Positions 20,070 to 32,600 of a DNA stretch of 64,000 nucleotides are shown here, in pieces. Source of the DNA: Astropecten irregularis (taxonomy: Eukaryota; Echinodermata; Asteroidea; Paxillosida; Astropectinidae); NCBI GenBank assembly GCA_963971285.1, contig OZ020244.1, positions 3,782,001 to 3,846,000 of the forward strand, read 5' to 3'. Positions within the stretch are counted from its first letter, which is position 1. Each line of letters begins with the position of its first letter. The translations under genes were made by a program, and so were the position numbers. The notes beneath the pieces were generated by a model. It made no database searches and was not told the origin of the DNA. It saw only the letters and a list, made by a program, of their open reading frames with translations.

Positions 20070-20974
20070 AGCAACATCCCTCTCCTTGCCATCTAGCTCT
20101 TTCTATTCTTCACAACATTCTAGACATTTCTGCCAACTTGTTATTGTAAACTGTGAAATTTCCCCCGATTCTTCACAATGTGGTAAACACATGTCGTGTT
20201 CATGGGCGCCGCCATGTTGACTAAGAACTTCAGTCGTCCCCAGGTAAAACGTGACTTCTTCATTGAGATTGAACTATCCTAGGATCGAGGTTGCAATAGC
20301 GCCCTCTGTTGACTTGTCAGAAAAATACAAACGAAACAGTTATTTTTTCGGGATTTTCAACCTTTATTTTTCACATCAAAGAGCAGTTTTTGAGGGTGGC
20401 AACAGCCGGAATATTCATTCATATACTCTCATGGATTCATATCAGCAAAGATTACGTTGCCACTCTGAAGTCACAACGAACTTGCAAGCTATGATTTCTG
20501 GCCCACGGTCTACATTGCAAACATCAAAAAATAATTTTATGCAGAAAAAATTACCAGAAACTTTGTGACCTTCAAGGTGGTTTCACTTCATGTCAAAGGA
20601 TTCCATCTTTATTACCCTTAGTCCTCCTAAACTTGTATCCACTGATCCTAGCCTGTCAGAAGCAACTTATCATAATGGTATGACATCAGCCTGAGTCTTC
20701 CCATGTAGGCTTAACTCTAGCTCCTGTGGGATCTATGTATCATCATGTGCTGCTAAGATAACAAGTACTGTATCTTATGCCAGCACTGTTTGTGGGCTAT
20801 GTGTAGTTCTTAGTTTGGCTTCATGATTGTACACATATGGTGGCATCTTAAATAGCAGTGCACAGTTTCTACTCAGTTGCTGGGCTTTCATAATAAATAT
20901 ATTTATATATATTTGTATGATTGACTTACATACAGTACGCTGGTGAGCTGGTCATGTTTTTTTAAAGGTCGGAT

Positions 20975-21150
20975 GCATTTCAATCCTAGCAGGATCTTTC
21001 TCAGTTCTTGAGTCCTAAAGATCCTGCTAGGATCAAAATGTATGCATCTGGCCCTCCTAGTCTACATGTGTAATAAACTCCAAGCATTTTATACATCAGG
21101 TCATTTTTGGCTGATGAGCAGTTTGCAGCAGTTTATTACTTGTTTATATT
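20975..21150. mobile_element. Solo foldback copy of the 60-bp-unit element
   Basis: One forward half-unit (CAATCCTAGCAGGATCTTTC) and one inverted (AAGATCCTGCTAGGATCAAA) are followed by the terminal flank containing GATGAGCAGTTTGCAGCAGT and TTATTACTTG. Confidence 0.75.
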
Positions 21151-21433
21151 CTGTAATGAATGAAAAGGACATTAAGTACATGTGTAGAAGATCTTTCATA
21201 CAATGCAGCAAGTACTGCAAGTCCTGTTTAAACTATAAAGTGTAACCATCTGTGGATATTCAAATGAATATATATATGTAAATATCAAGTGTACGTGTCA
21301 TTTCCATTGTATGCATAAAAACAACTGTATGCACAAGTTTGTTAACCCTCAGGGCATGAACTTTAAAGGGCCAAGACAAATTTCCCGACAAATTTCCCTT
21401 TAATAGCCGAAGGCATGTATGAGAAAATGTATT

Positions 21434-21575
21434 GGGGTCGATTTCACGAAGTCCTATGATTGATCGCATCTCGAGTTACAAAGGTCGATATTAACCCATC
21501 ATGATCATATCCTAGAGTATGTAGGGCTGCAATGCATCGTAAGTCCTACGATTGATAGTAAGTTACGAAGAGTTT
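21434..21575. mobile_element. MITE, family C
   Basis: It starts GGGGTCGATTTCACGAAGTC. Inner arms are TCGAGTTACAAAGG and GTCCTACGATTGATAGTAAG. The right terminus is eroded. Confidence 0.75.
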
Positions 21576-22189
21576 GGAGTTGGACCTGTAGACAAATTAG
21601 TTGGTGAAGGGCATACATGTAAATTTGTGACCTAGCTTCTTGAAGCTTCCGCTTCCTAAGTCCTAACCCCCCTCCCCCACCCCCTGGACACTTGCGAGTG
21701 CTGGTAAACAGTAAACACATGATGTGAAGTTTGTGAACATGTGTACACACAAACCCATCGCCCAGAAGGCCCTCTAGCCCCTCCCCCTCCTCCCCTAGGT
21801 CTTAGCAAGGAAGTGCGGTGGCAGTTTGCCAATTGGATTCAATTTCCTATTACAACCAACCGCAACAATAACCCTGACCACATTTTTTTTTCAAACTCTC
21901 CCTCTTTCCACAGGTAGAACTTCGAAGCAGTATGTCTACTTATAGCAAGCACATGGGGAATTAATTTCCAGTGTGTGTGTGGTTCAGGTTGGGCAGTGGC
22001 GCATAACCTTGACAAGCTTCAGTTGTTTCAAGCTTGCTGTGGATTGAACCTACGTGTGCATCATGGTCTTCGCTTGGGAACAATTTGACCTAGAGCCAGT
22101 ACGGGAATGATCTCAGAGGCAGCTGGCTGCATATGGGAGTTGTTGTGATTCCTTGAAGACGCATCGGATTCGTGTGAGTAACATTGTCT
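21576..22189. other. Intergenic, nothing recognised
   Basis: C-rich and pyrimidine-rich stretches occur at 21666-21685 and 21780-21796. No exon or repeat family is supported. Confidence 0.35.
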
Positions 22190-22580
22190 TAAAGGGAGCA
22201 TATAAGATTTGCAAAGATGTGTGTTTTGGCTACTTAAACAGAAGTGAAGGTCTTAAACTTCCTTATACTGTAGATGTTGTTTCATGTACCTTTTTACGCT
22301 TTGTTCATCTGGATAGCAGAAATACGGCCGAAATGATATCTCCCCCCCCCTCCGAATCCTTCACAGTTACACCTCGCTTTCGAAATGCTACTAAATCGTT
22401 TGGACAAACAATCTTTTCAAAAGGCACTAAATCTTGATTTCCTTGAAAAACCCAGCATCTGATGAACCAAGATTTCCCATGGTGGCTGTTTGCACTGTTT
22501 ACGAACTGTTGAGTCCATTTTCTGTCTGAAACTCAAAAAATTGTTTTTGGAGGCCTTGCAAATCCTGTACGCTGCCTTTA
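22190..22580. mobile_element. TTAA-type MITE, family V, copy 1
   Basis: It begins TTAAAGGGAGCATATAAGAT. The interior GCAAAGATGTGTGTTTTGGC and ATTTCCTTGAAAAACCCAGC match 36780-37150 in inverse orientation. Confidence 0.8.
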
Positions 22581-23109
22581 ATTGGAAATTTCTCATGTGT
22601 GATTTTGCTATGCTCAATTAAAACCCATTGATTGTCTGTACGTGATGTGTAGGGCACGTTCAGGTATTGTTTTACTGTCCTTTTGATCATTCTGTAGATG
22701 AGATGCTATAAATCTTGGCACTTTCGCAAGAGGACTGTTACCGATTATGAGCACAATTGTGTACATGTTGAAGTTATCTCAGACTGTAATCATTTAAAGG
22801 AATCTCTATGTGTATGTCAAGTATTCTGATGGCTCTGATCATGGAGAAAATACTAGACTTTTTCCATGCTCAGGTCATCCTTCAAACACTACTGAATTGT
22901 TGTGACTTGGTTAAGATTGTCTCCATTTTATGAAAACTCTGATCTCATACGGTATGTGATGTTGTGGAAAAGGTTATTGTTGCACAATGCACATGCTTAC
23001 CACCTATCGTATGAACATTTGGATTGCATCTACACAAATGTAAGGTTGGCATTTGCTATTAAGCCTATTGGTGGCTTTAGAAAGTTTAGAGCAACATGCT
23101 TAGTCACCA

Positions 23110-23533
23110 TAAGGCCTTTTCACACTACGCAACATTTACACTGTTTTTGATGAATCGCCTCATATGACGTGGATCACTGTGAAAAATGCAGTTTGGAACC
23201 GGAATGAGATTTTCATCCTTGGGGCTGATTTCACTGATAAATGCGTTGCGATCATCGCTAACGCCCAAATCCATCGCTAAACGGGAACATTGATTGCTAC
23301 TTTGCATAGCAATTTTCCATTTAGCGATGGATTTGGGCTTTAGCGATGATTGCAAAGCGTTAGTAAAATTGGCCCCTGGTCCCTAACAGGGTTGATTTCG
23401 ATCTGGTTAATAGGCCATCCTACCCGGGTTTGCTTGGGGATTAAACTTTTCAAGTGTGAAAAGGGTTGAAAAAATTGTGGTTCGATCCGGTTCCAACCCT
23501 GAGATTTTGGATAATGTGAAAAATAGAGGTCCT
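23110..23533. mobile_element. MITE, family N, interrupted by family D
   Basis: The left end TAAGGCCTTTTCACACTACG resembles the 38287 copy. Its right part reads AAGTGTGAAAAGGGTTG and GATAATGTGAAAAAT. A family D element occupies 23221-23376. Confidence 0.55.
23221..23376. mobile_element. MITE, family D, nested
   Basis: The ends are GGGGCTGATTTCACTGA and GTTAGTAAAATTGGCCCC. The inner pair is CGCCCAAATCCATCGCTAAA and TTTAGCGATGGATTTGGGC. Confidence 0.85.
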
Positions 23534-23850
23534 GTGTGTAGACTAGACTCATGCAAGGAATGGCAGCAAATGTACATGTACATGTAGCTCTGTAGTCAAC
23601 TTAATTATTTCTGTTAAGTGAAGCATATCCTTTTACTCCTGATTATGAAATTACACACATGCACAAACTGTATCTCAGTGGATTAGCAGTGTACTCAAGC
23701 TTGTCCAGCTGCCTTACTGCACGTACATGTATGTATACACCACTAGCAAGACATGCATGAATGAACCCACTGTAATAACCTTATCCTTCCTCCAAGGCAC
23801 CTACATGATATCATTTTCAGATTTGCCCTCCAACGTCAAAAGAACGACCT

Positions 23851-24090
23851 GGGACCAATTTCACTGCCCTGCTTAGCACAAAAACTTGCTAACCATGAAA
23901 TTTCTCTCCTAGTAAAAAACAGGATTAACAACCAAATTTCCATGTGTTGTGTATCACTTGTGATTGTTCTTTGGCTGTTGTTCGCTGACCATGAATATCA
24001 AATGGAATTTTTAATCGTGGTTTGTTTTATTAAGCCAGACAATTTGTGCTAAGCAATTTTTTTGTGCTTAACAGCTCCATGAAATTGGCC
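23851..24090. mobile_element. MITE, family B2
   Basis: The ends are GGGACCAATTTCACTGCC and CATGAAATTGGCC. The B2 interior (CCATGTGTTGTGTATCACTT, GCTGACCATGAATATCAAAT) recurs at 31412, 42990 and 46590. Confidence 0.85.
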
Positions 24091-25018
24091 TTTGCTTTCT
24101 GTTTCATCAGGCCCATAAAAAGTGCCCACTCAGAAGGCAATTAATAAATATACTTTATGCGGACTAGTCCAATTAATGTCACATAGAAGCCAAAGCCACC
24201 TGGAGTTTGAATTCTCAATTGATCTTGGGGCTCATAAACTTGAATTCCTCGTTCACAGCTTACAGTCACTGTCACAGGTCTTACCTGTAAATTCTTCCAG
24301 AGCCGTTTACGTTTGGCGCCTTGATTTAGTGCATGCTTGCTCCCCTCTCGTTGCGCATTTAAAGTGATATACTGCACATTCATCTTGTGTCTCGCTATGT
24401 TACTAATTGATGAGGAAGTATGCCAGTGGAATGTGCGTTCCTCATTGAACTGTGCAACAATACACAAATCACATCCGACATGTCAAGAGCTTGCTTGGCA
24501 ATTTCTTACAGGATTTTTGTTTTTAATCAAGAGATTAACCTTGCATTCTGATTAGACCTGTCCCAATAATCTTGGCAGTTAGGAGATCTATGCTTTTTTG
24601 ACACTGTGTTCGAATGCCCTCGCTTTTGGGGACAGTTCATGGCTGAAGTGGTTCAAGCTGTGCGTGATAGATGCGCTCGACATACGGTACGATAGTAGAT
24701 GCCCCCTGATTGGTCAAAACTTAGAGAGGTCAGTGCTGGGTTGGTTTGGTTTGCATGATTAGTCATGAAATCTGCACGCATGTGATAGATGCTCGCTCGC
24801 ACATACGGCGAGTGCGTCTATCATATACTACATGTACACTTCATGTTTGGTGGGGGCAACAGAACAAATCACAGCAAGCGTCCACACTATGGGTTTGCCG
24901 GGGAAAGTCCTGAATATTGGGACTTTCCCGATAATCGAGACCTAGTCTGAACGCGGTGTAAAAAGGCTTTGTCACACCATTTTTGGTGGTTGGCTATTAG
25001 ATGTACAGTATGACTCCA
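24091..25018. other. Intergenic, weak inverted motifs only
   Basis: At 24660-24840 the words GTGATAGATGC and CGACATACGG recur in both halves, hinting at an old palindromic element. At 24875-24955 GGGAAAGTCC and GGACTTTCCC form a hairpin. No gene is supported. Confidence 0.4.
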
Positions 25019-25147
25019 GGGGTCGATTTCACGAAGCCCTACAATTGTTAGTAATTTGAGTTACGAAGGATAACCCATCACACCCTACGTAGATCATAGT
25101 TCCTACGATTGATAGTAAGTTATGATGAATTTGGTGAAATCAACCCC
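25019..25147. mobile_element. MITE, family C
   Basis: The ends are GGGGTCGATTTCACGAAGCC and TTTGGTGAAATCAACCCC. The inner arms are ACTTTGAG-like and GATTGATAGTAAGTTATG motifs. Confidence 0.85.
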
Positions 25148-25380
25148 ATGAATGGTATTTGAAAATGATGCCAGGATCCAATCTTCAAACTTCCTTCATT
25201 TTTCACCGTCCTATCCCCCCTCCTTTACCCAACTTCACCCCTCCCCTTTCCTTTTGTACTACTTGTCCCCTTACTGCTTCTAAACCAATTCTTTTTCCTG
25301 GCCTTAAACTTTATCATTCAAGTAACAATTTCCTGTTGGTTAAGTGCACTGCCACTTGGTATGAAAGAAACTGAGACATC

Positions 25381-25803
25381 AGGGCTAGTAGAACTAGCAT
25401 GCCCGGTGACAAAGTCTACCCTGGGCCAGCTAAACTACATGTATGTAGTTGCCGTCAGGTTGGCTAGTTGGCTAGTGAAAACAATGTAGTCTGCCTCGAC
25501 CAGGTTATACATTTGGATCAGTACACTGGTAACATTTGGGTATTAAATATTTTAAGTTGAGAAGAAAAACTTGATGTTCTGCAGTGATGCAAGCAACTTT
25601 TAGACAGTGTTGTAGCTTCTAAGTCATGCCATCAACTCTGATTTAATCTTATATTTAGAATGTAAATAATTATACACAAGACCTCAAAATATGGGCTAGT
25701 AAAACTCTAAGCAGTGTAGTAAAATCTGAAGTTAGCTGGCCATTTGGGCTAGCCTATTTGGGCTAGCCTATTTGGGCTAGCCAGGAAAATACTATAGTTA
25801 GTG
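25381..25803. repeat. Dispersed repeat, family X
   Basis: It starts AGGGCTAGTAGAACTAGCAT and contains three close repeats of TTTGGGCTAGCCTA near 25745-25780. Related GGGCTAG-type segments occur at 10334, 57174 and 62745. Confidence 0.55.
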
Positions 25804-26398
25804 CAAAGCCTGTACCTGAAGGATTGAACATTTGAATGGACACCGTGGCAATAACCAGGATTGGCCTTCAGTACAGTAGGGGGCGCTGTTTGAAGTGGGT
25901 ACCTCAGCAGGATGTTATTATATTAAAATATGACCTTGTAATCATGTATGCATGTATGGAAAGTTTTGAGAAGAAGAATTAACGCTAATAACTGGAAAGC
26001 CATCACAAATTCCGAACCTCATTAAGAAAAGGTCCTTGGGACTTTGCATGAACCTTTTTATATACAGGAACCTTGTATGATGAGGAATGAAAACAATATC
26101 AATAGACCACAATGAATTGGAACCTAAACCTTTCCTTGTTATAAGCAGAATGTGGTATTAAGTTTTGACTAACCGTTGTTAATTTGATAATTTCAAGAGG
26201 GCACAAGTTTTCAGGAGACTGGTAGTTTGCTGCCCTCTATCGACAAAAGTCTCCCATTTCACAGTCACTTGAGGTTATATGCATGCAACTTCCTTAAAAT
26301 TTGGATATTGTAGGAATAAAACTCTCCAAATGCTCTCCAAATCTCACTGTGGTATTTATTTGGTTTTCTTTTCACCAGAAGTATGAACAGCGCCCTCT
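25804..26398. other. 5' flank of the EEP gene
   Basis: AT-rich DNA immediately upstream of the EEP start. No TATA box or initiator can be assigned with confidence, and no repeat family is recognised. Confidence 0.3.
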
Positions 26399-26605
26399 AT
26401 GTTCATCATGCCATCATGCCAGACTGCCTTGCTGTGGGTAGCTGCGTTGTACATGTACATGTATGCCTCTTTACTGGTGGTCTGCGCCTTACCATCCCAG
26501 GATCAGGCAGCGCCACCGACACCGACGACGCTCAAGGTAGCGACTTACAACATATGGAACATCATGTTCAACTGGGATGTAAGGAAGCATCACATTGCAG
26601 ACATG
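26399..26605 (+). CDS. EEP gene exon 1 (signal peptide and first strand)
   Basis: 69 codons, from MFIMPSCQTALLW to RKHHIADM, then donor GTATGT. The shift from hydrophobic leader to a Pro/Thr linker (AAPPTPTTLK) and then the catalytic-domain start is typical of secreted nucleases. Confidence 0.8.
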
Positions 26606-29600
26606 GTATGTACCAGGTCTAAATCCCTTGACTGTCAACCTACTTACCATACACCCTTATGTCCTCACTTCCATACCCCCTAAGAAGCACATCTGCTGGA
26701 GGCAGTGATTAATCTTACCGAAAGGTCGAATGACAGATGGGAATGCTTCCTTGGGTATGGTCAGATGAGAGGCTGGCTTAGTGACTGGGTTGCGGTTAAT
26801 GGGAGACTTTTGAGAACCGGTCTTCAAGTCAACAGCGCACGCGAACGCAATTGTGAGCCATTGATCTCCGTTGCTTTGCACGTGCGCTGTTGACTTGAAG
26901 ACCGGTTCTCCAAAGTCTCCCATTGTTGCCCAAGTTTGAGTACCCGACCACAAACTCCAAAATCACCTTCCGTTCATATGATGTCAGTAACTCCAAGACT
27001 GGGGGCCACAGTAGGGTTAGAATGGTTGGAAATGGGGTGCGTTCAGACACAATACTTACTAAAAGTGGTCTATCTTCAGTTTAAACTGAAAAGGTCTACC
27101 TACTTATGTCTGAACACTCTACAATAGACTCTTTTTGGTGCTAAAAATCTTTGAAAACTTAGACCACTGAGGAGGGATGGTCTAGACTAGACATACATGT
27201 AGACTGGTCTACAAATGTGCCTTAAAACATCTGAACGGTCTATCTCAACCACATCCGGTTTAGAGTGACCTTGAGCGATTGCATAACTCACTGGTGTTTT
27301 ATGTCACTACTTGTGAATTAAGGGAAGTTCGGTTTCAGAGTTATGCAACACGAGTGACCTCTAAACACCAGAGATAGACTGTTTTAAGTTTAACCCTGTG
27401 TAGCATGAACGCAATGGGTTTGGGATGAAATGTTTACCTCCCGGGTAGACCTTTTTCAGTCTCCGGAGTACTGCATCTGAACATAGCCTTAGATGCACAT
27501 CTGCCTGAGGCAGTGATTAATCTTACTGAAAGGTTGAATGACAGATGGGAATGCCTCTTTGGGTATGTTCAGATGAGGGGCTGGCTTCGGGACTGGGTTG
27601 TGGTTCATTGATGCCCACAGGAAGGGTTCGAGTACCTGACCACAAACTCCAAAATTACCTTGACTATGCTCAGACACAGTACATGTACTCCGGAGACCGA
27701 AAAAGGTCTAACCTCTGCGGTCACAGCGGGAGGTAAACATTTTATCCCAAACCCCTTGTGTCCATACTACACAGGGTTAAACTGAAAACAGTCTATCTCT
27801 GGTGTTTAGATTGACCGTTTTTAGCACCCAAAACAGTGTATTGTAGAGCATTCAGACACAAGTAGGTAGACCCTTTTCGGTTTAAACCGAAGAAAGACCA
27901 CTTTTAGTACTGTGTCTGAACGCCCCTATTAAGTTCATAAGATGTTGGTAGCTCCAGGACTGGGCCACAGCAGGGCTAGAATGGTTGGAAATGCATTACG
28001 TAATTTAGTCGTGGTCAACTAACATTTCCCATTCCCACATGCTCCACAGGCTTGTCCTTGTTTGTGGGATCGGGGCTAGGTCAGTTGTGTCCAAACGATA
28101 AAAGTACAGGTGGTGCTTAGTCATAAAAGTCCCATACATTTTCAAAGCTAAAACCAATCGGGGTTAGCCCGAAGTTAGTTCCGAAATGCTGAAAAATTGT
28201 GTCCCAACGGCAACTTTTGTCAGTTGGACTATCACTAACTCCATTTGGGGTTAGTTATAGTCCTGAAGCCAGCCCCTCGTATTAATGTACCCTAAGTGTC
28301 TGTGTAGACAACATATGGAAAACAATTAATGCAAGAGTTATGAAGAAGTAACGCAAGCTCACAAACAGTTTGTGTCTGGTGACGATATATTCATCTTTCA
28401 TACATGAAGATGCTATCTCACTTTCCAACTACTAAAATGCAAAGCAGACATGTACCGTAGTTTATGACAAACACAATAGCATCTTGGTAAACACCTTGAA
28501 ACCAACTGGACAACCATGGCTCAATCATTTCCAATATGTTTTACTCCTGGTTTTAAATGATTCTGCATAGGAGCTGCAGTCTTAATTTTCTCGAGTCAAT
28601 TATTTAGTTTTCAGAAATATTAGAAAAACAGTCTTCAGTCCATCTCTTAAAGGTTCATACAGTCAAAGAAATGCAGATTCATGGGCAAAAATATTAAGTA
28701 AGATACATTATTAGTCATCTGTTAAATTTGCAGTCCCATACAGTGCCCACTTTTTGTGAAACCGTGAAAAATGGCCACAGGTATTTTCAAATCTATTTAC
28801 ATGAGTTTTGATCTCCAGGCTGGTTTTTTGGTCTTTGGTTGTGCACTTTTAATTTTCTGGAGAAATACAGCTTTTCAGGCAGAAATACTTTAACGGTATG
28901 TTTCTACCATCTTCATATTTTTACCCTGTAAGTTATACAGTAGGTAAATCTGTGATGGTCTTTGTTTTGGTATGCTAGCCAAGTATGAAGTTACCTTTAA
29001 AGGTACAGTACTATCTTTGATGGCCCATCTCATAAACTGAACAGCGCCCTCAAGAACGAGGGCGCTGTTCGTTGTACAGCTATGTGTGTTGTACACTTGT
29101 TGAATTATGTATGATTTTAACGTTACTGTACGTTCTCTTATTATGCTTCCGCAATGTACATTGATGTACAGTACTTGCCAACACATTGTATAATGTAGTC
29201 ATGTTCATGTATGCAGCATTCTCCTATAGTCATATAAGTAGTCCTTGCGTGCATACACACGTGGGACTGTAAATGTCATCCCCGTTGGATGTTTACTCAT
29301 CCCCGGGCCTAGCTGATGACATGCCTGACCTTGACGGTATTCCAGATTTGAGGAAGATTGCTTTTCCTGTCATCTCTGTGTTTAGACGAAGCGCTGAGGT
29401 ACGACCGAGCATGAGATTGAAAAGCCACCCCCCCCCCCCTCCCTAGTAAAACATTTACCACGTTCGCACATTATTTGCAGAATTTGTCTCAGACTTAATT
29501 TCCCAATGCACAAACATGTTTTGAGATCAGTATGTAGAAGTGATGAGCTTGAACATTTTTCGGATCGAGAATTGCCTGATCATTTTCTCTCTTGTCTGTT

Positions 29601-32600
29601 TATAAAGACGCTTTGAAAGAGGCCTCTCTTTTTTAACAGTCCTTGTTTTCTACCAACATGTATATGAGTTAAGAAGGGCCTGAAATTTTGATCCTAGCAG
29701 GATCTTTCTCAAAAGCTAATTGCTTAGAGTTAGGAGGGCCTGATGTTTCAATCCTAGCAGAATCTTTCTCAAAGGCTAAATGGTCAGAGTTAGGAGGGTC
29801 TGACGTTTCAAACCTAGCAGGATCTTTCTCAAAGGCTAATTGGTCAGTTAGGAGGGCCTGATGTTTCAATCCTAGCAGAATCTTTCTCAAAGGCTTAATG
29901 GTCAGAGTTAGGAGGGTCTGATGTTTTGATCCTAGCAGGATCTTTCTCAAAGGTTTAATAGTCACAGAGTTAGGAGGGCCTGACGTTTCGATCCTAGCAG
30001 GATCTTTCTCAAAGGCTAAATGGTCAGAGTTAGGAGGGCCTGACGTTTCGATCCTAGCAGAATCTTTCTCAAGGCTAAATGGTCAGAGTTAGGAGGGCCT
30101 GACGTTTTGATCCTAGCAGGATCTTTCTCAAAGGCTAAATGGTCAGAGATAGGAGGGCCTGACGTTTTGATCCTAGCAGGATCTTTCTCAAGGCTAAATG
30201 GTCAGAGTTAGGAGGGCCTGACGTTTTGATCCTAGCAGGATCTTTCTCAAAGGCTAAATGGTCAGAGATAGGAGGGCCTGACGTTTTGATCCTAGCAGGA
30301 TCTTTCTCAAAGGCTAAATGGTCAGAGTTAGGAGGGCCTGACATTTGGATCCTAGCAGGATCTTTCTCAAAGGCTAAATGGACAGAGTTAGGAGGGCCTG
30401 ACGTTTGGATCCTAGCAGGATCTTTCTCAAAGGCTAAATGGTCAGAGTTAGGAGGGCCTGACGTTTGGATCCTAGCAGGATCTTTCTCAAAGGCTAAATG
30501 GTCAGAGTTAGGAGGGCCTGACGTTTGGATCCTAGCAGGATCTTTCTCAAAGGCTAAATGGTCAGAGTTAGGAGGGCATGACGTTTGGATCCTAGCAGGA
30601 TCTTTCTCAAAGGCTAAATGGTCAGAGTTAGGAGGGCCTGACGTTTGGATCCTAGCAGGATCTTTCTCAAAGGCTAAATGGTCAGAGTTAGGAGGGCCTG
30701 ATGTTTGGATCCTAGCAGGATCTATCTCAAAGGCTAAATGGTCAGAGTTAGGAGGGCCTGACGTTTGGATCCTAGCAGGATCTTTCTCAAAGGCTAAATG
30801 GTCAGAGTTAGGAGGGCCTGACGTTTGGATCCTAGCAGGATCTTTCTCAAAGGCTAAATGGTCAGAGTTAGGAGGGCATGACGTTTGGATCCTAGCAGGA
30901 TCTTTCTCAAAGGCTAAATGGTCAGAGTTAGGAGGGCCTGACGTTTGGATCCTAGCAGGATCTTTCTCAAAGGCTAAATGGTCAGAGTTAGGAGGGCCTG
31001 ATGTTTGGATCCTAGCAGGATCTATCTCAAAGGCTAAATGGTCAGAGTAAGGAGGGCCTGACGTTTGGATCCTAGCAGGATCTTTCTCAAAGGCTAAATG
31101 GTCAGAGTTAGGAGGGCCTGATGTTTGGATCCTAGCAGGATCTATCTCAAAGGCTAAATGGTCAGAGTTAGGAGGGCCTGACGTTTGGATCCTAGCAGGA
31201 TCTATCTCAAAGGCTAAATGGTCAGAGTTAGGAGGGCCTGATGTTTGGATCCTAGCAGGATCTATCTCAAAGGCTAAATGGTCAGAGTTAGGAGGGCCTG
31301 ACGTTTTGATCCTAGCAGGATCTATCTCAAAGGCTAAATGGTCAGAGTTAGGAGGGCCTGACGTTTGGATCCTAGCAGGATCTTTCTCAAAGGCTAAATG
31401 AAGTTACACCTGGGGCCGATTTCATAGAGCTGCTTAATTAGCACAAAAATGTGCTTGCACAAAAATAGCTTGCCCATTAAAACAAACCACCATTGAAAAT
31501 TCCATTTGATATGAATTCATGGTCAGCGAACAACAGTCAAAGAACAATCACAAGTGATATACACAACACACGGACATGTTGTTGTTAATACTCTTTTTAA
31601 AGACAGAAATGTCATGCTTAGTGAATTTTTTTTGCTAAGCAACTCTATGAAATTGGCCCCAGTAGGAGGGCCTGAAGTTTTGATTCTAGCAGGATTTTTC
31701 TCAAAGGCTAAATGAAAGGCTTCATTGGTACAGATGCTTGGCAAGTTTATTTCAGGTAAACCGTGATGAAAAATCAGTTACCCCGCAGTTTTGGAACTGC
31801 ACTGTGGTTTAGATGATTGAAAACTGAAAGATAAGTTAATAGTAACAAATTGGAAGCAGCTGTAAGCATTAAATACATCTATAGGTCTAGGCTGTGTGTG
31901 CAACTCATAGAAAAATGCACTTAAGTGACTTAACAAAGTATTGATTTAACTGAATGGGACTGCCTGCCGCGCTTACGTTAAATGGTAAATACCACAGTCC
32001 TCAGTGCTTGCTGAGTGGTAGCCACTGAAAGAGGAAGTTAGCAATTACCTCAGGAAATTAAGGGAAATAACTGCACTGTCAAGCGTGTACAGTATACCTT
32101 AGAGGGTTTGCAGCAAGCAGAAATGTACACGTATTCTCATGAGAGTGCATGTTACATGGATCCCAGCATGGCCCCTGCATACATACACGTCCTGTACATT
32201 AATCATTATTGAAGCCTGCTGTGATGCACTTGTTAGTTGTATAGCTGGTATGTAATGAGCAAGGTCAGTGCCAGCAGTCTGTGTTAAGATGGATCGTATT
32301 GTTAGCTGCCACCCGCTAATAAGCAGTTAACATTACCTACTGTGCCATTCATGACAAGTATGGCAGTGACGTAACTCAGGGGTGCGGGCAAGGGGGCACG
32401 TGGCCCAGGGCGCCACGTTTTAGAGGCCAGAGGGTCGATTTCACTAAACCAATTGTAACTTACTATCAATCGTAGGACTTTTGATGCATTGCAGCCCCAC
32501 ATAGAAGTCGAAGGATACGATGGGTTACATGTACATCCTTCTTATCTCGAGTTACGATCAATCGTAGGGCTTCGTGAAATCAACTCAATAACTTGGCCAA

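Larger units (their letters stand above)
26684..27995 (+). repeat. Local direct duplication, each copy carrying a different MITE
   Basis: Copy 1 (26684-27035) and copy 2 (27481-27995) share CACATCTGC, GGCAGTGATTAATCTTAC, GAATGACAGATGGGAATGC, CCACAAACTCCAAAAT and TAGAATGGTTGGAAATG. Copy 1 is split by a family G MITE and copy 2 by a family R MITE. A fuller R element separates the copies. Confidence 0.8.

Noticed and set aside
30226-31050. 274-residue protein with 20-residue repeats
   Set aside because: It is a translation of the 60-bp minisatellite. Open frames on both strands and in all arrays follow from the unit length, and there is no start context, splice partner or domain.
29669-31401. 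CRISPR-like regular repeats
   Set aside because: Units are contiguous with no unique spacers, and the context is a eukaryotic intron.
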